In this document: positions 61,531 to 64,000 of the stretch, one piece after another
Numbering within the stretch: position 1 is the first letter of the stretch
Layout: each line of letters opens with the position of its first letter
Source: Tubulanus polymorphus
Lineage: Eukaryota > Nemertea > Palaeonemertea > Tubulaniformes > Tubulanidae
Assembly: GCF_964204645.1 (NCBI RefSeq)
Contig: NC_134032.1
Span: 64,501-128,500, forward strand
Length of the DNA stretch: 64,000 bases
Direction: 5' to 3'
Notes under the pieces: generated by a model
Database searches by the model: none
What the model was told of the DNA's origin: nothing
What the model saw: the letters and a program-made list of their open reading frames with translations, nothing else
Position numbers and translations under genes: made by a program

Positions 61531-64000
61531 CATAATTTCAATCTTAATAATAAACAGATTACTTATAATGAAAATTCATCAAATATTGGAATTGGAATGA
61601 CTTTAATCAATATCCTTTATCTTTTATAAGTATATATATCTCCACAGCGCACATCAGCATAAGAAAAAGTTAAAATTTGGTCGATCGGACTCAATATGGC
61701 CGTCCTGAGACCTTTTTGTACCTATTTTTGGTCTAAATTCCGAGACCTGTAGCTTCCTAATTGTTTGGTATTTTCTGTTGAAATTTGTGATGGGTATTTT
61801 TTTGGAAAGGGGATTTCCTGACACATCAGACAGGTTTTTTTCATCATTCAATTTTAACGTAATTTCTTGCACACAGATGAAAAGAGGTGTTTTTGGGGAA
61901 AATGTCATTTTCACATAGTGGGTTAGTGATTTTAACTTAGTCTTGATATTTGGTCGTTATCAGCATTGTCATAGGACATGGAATTTCGGTCTTTTGTTCA
62001 ACCCACCAGGAGAATTAAATATTGAATTGAATACAATTTTCCATTTATATTGGTAACTCTGCATATTTTGTAAACGCGATCAATGAATTGATTTAAAAGT
62101 TGATTTGCTTAGATCAACTCGTTGATATCAGGACCTATAAGTTTTTTTCAGTGAGCGCTCAAATAAAAGCTGTTTTCGAACAAGCTGTAACAAATATTTT
62201 CTTTTAGCTAATTTTTCTCAATCGACCGGAAATTTGGAGACCAAATCAGCGACCATAGAAATTTTAACGACGCCAGTCGCAGCAAGTCGCACATGTTCTA
62301 CTTACTGCGACGCGATCGTCGCAATAGACCTACGGCTACGCGCTCTAGTGACTGGGAGATGCGCGATTTGATCCAGTAATACTGGGATTCGAACCCACAA
62401 TAGTTGTGAGATGTGTTTTGAAATAATTTTTTTTGAAGGATTCGTAGAATTTCTTATCATTTGTTTTCAAGCTGCTTTGACCAAAAAGACCAGTTATTTT
62501 AGCTCTAAGTCAATGACTATTACTAAATAGCTGTGTTGAAACCCAATTTTCCCTAATAGGCCAGAAATGCGACACTTTTTATCTTTGCGTGGTTTGGTTC
62601 CGATTTTAGTTACCACGTGACAATCGCAAGTACGATCGTTTCTTTATATCAGGAAATTTCACAATTTTACCGGCCCCTGCTTTATTGAAATCAAAGTTTT
62701 CAGTAACTATGGAAATAAGGGCACTTAGTCATTTGAAAAAAATGGCAAATAAAGATATATAGGTAGTTCTAGTAAAACAAGGACAGACTTCGGGGTTGGG
62801 GATCGGTAGTCCAGACCCTGCCTTCAAAATTGAACAATGAAAATGTAGATTAAGATTTGTAAGAATTATGAACTTTTGAATGAGATGAGCAAAAATTCAA
62901 GTTGAATTATCGGGAAGAGGATATGAATGTTTATAACTTCACCAGCGCGCATTGTTGCTTTAAATTTATGAATGAGTGATATCATAGAAAAGTTAATTAT
63001 CAGCTGAGTTCATCGATATTTTTACCTTATTTCTATTTTAATCCAATCCAGAGATATGAACGAAATAAGAAAATTAAACTGGGGAAAAAATTGGGACAAG
63101 AATTCAACAATGCGGACCCGGTGGGTACCCAAAAATAGCGCCTGGCAACTGTAAAAAGACTTATCGCGTCGCAACCGACTTACACCCGGCTTAAAATATC
63201 TCAAACTGATTTCATTTTTGTGGTCGGGTCGCGTAGCAACGCCGACCACGATGTTTTAGTGGTTCGACTTCATTTTCCCATTTTTTCTGTTATTTGACAC
63301 AAGATACGTAGCTTTGTAATTAGTTCAGGGAAATTTGTTGCACTTTCCTGGGTTTATTGAAAGAACGAATGAATTTATTTCTAAAAGAAGAAATCGAAGG
63401 AATTCTGTAAAATAATAATTATTTTCCCGCCTGATGTCATATCGGGATATCCCTTGACTTTTGCGCACCGATATGGCTGATCGGCCTTTCTAAAAAAAAG
63501 TAATTCATACTCGTTGAAGTGTGCCGCTACTTATTGTATTGTATATCCCAGGCCTAGAAACATTTTCTTGGTGAAATCTAAATTAACAAAGTATATTTGG
63601 TTTACCTGCGCTAAGACTTAAAACCGGCACTTCTTATGCGCGTAAGCAGCGAAGATTTGTGTTCAGAAAACCGGTTCATCGTGTATCACGTGACTAATAC
63701 AGTTTTCCAATCCTCATTTCAAAAGTTAAGAACTAAATGAAATGAATTGTTGTCATCCGATTTACTCAAACTGAAATTCACAGAAAGATGAGAAAGATTA
63801 ATAAACATCTTGTCCTGTGCTGAAAATTGCATGTTGATGCGCGGCGTAGTTTGCAGTATTTACTGCGGAGCTGTGATGATATCGCCCTCGTTTTAGTAAC
63901 ACGTGAAGCTCACCAAAATCAATGAAGCCGTTTATCTTTAGATTAAGTATAAATTTGTATAAAAAGGTGAAAAATCTGACTTTTTTAAAGGTGACTTTTG

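Larger units (their letters stand above)
57966..64000. repeat. Second copy of the RHIM-NLR 5' region (segmental duplication)
   Basis: Blocks match the first locus: 57,966-58,070 to about 34,757-34,850; 58,362-59,075 to 37,146-37,862; 59,886-60,680 to 37,711-37,862 plus 38,340-38,986; and 60,816-64,000 to 39,122-42,310 with few differences. The 66-bp satellite is absent, and 59,265-59,885 is unique to this copy. The first locus has its NACHT exon about 400 bp beyond the point corresponding to the window end, so a second NACHT exon is expected at about 64,400. Confidence 0.92.

Overview
The window looks like nuclear DNA of a marine invertebrate animal; I cannot fix the phylum. It has AT-rich, intron-rich sequence, spliceosomal GT/AG exon borders, TTAGGG-like tracts, tRNA-derived SINEs, a Penelope-like retroelement and a NACHT-type innate immune receptor. 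There is no bacterial-style gene order, and most long open frames here are not genes.

Region 1 (1-28,290) is a composite tandem array. A core block of about 0.5 kb occurs 11 times. It alternates with two other blocks: one carrying 3' exons of an RNF19/Dorfin-type transmembrane RBR ubiquitin ligase (minus strand, four copies), and one carrying a GC-richer patch, sometimes a SINE, sometimes a TCTCGCGAGA inverted repeat. The RNF19 exons keep good splice sites and near-perfect membrane segments. They lack every RING/IBR exon and share the same frame break and the same in-frame stop, so the array amplified an already broken gene fragment.

Region 2 (28,290-34,560) is non-coding: a dispersed repeat with a tRNA-like core and minisatellite, a MITE-like inverted repeat, and AT-rich sequence.

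Region 3 (34,560-45,480, plus strand) is the main gene: a NACHT-LRR receptor. Its large terminal exon (42,708-45,463) is preceded by four short paralogous exons. One of these encodes a clear RHIM-like amyloid motif (VQMGGNNTM) and the others carry weaker or missing versions. All begin and end in the same phase, so any combination splices in frame to the NACHT exon. Intron 1 holds a 25-unit, 66-bp satellite with two unit types. A second copy of the locus (57,970-64,000) repeats the short exons and the downstream intron; its NACHT exon should lie just past the window end.

Region 4 (45,480-57,970) holds minisatellites, dispersed repeats, a three-exon secreted cysteine-rich peptide gene (52,894-53,732) with an abnormal start site, a two-helix membrane-protein fragment, a Penelope-like element with a GIY-YIG domain, and a repeat pair with hAT-like inverted ends. 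The NLR and the peptide gene share a related repeat of about 135 bp upstream of their first exons, which hints at linked immune regulation.
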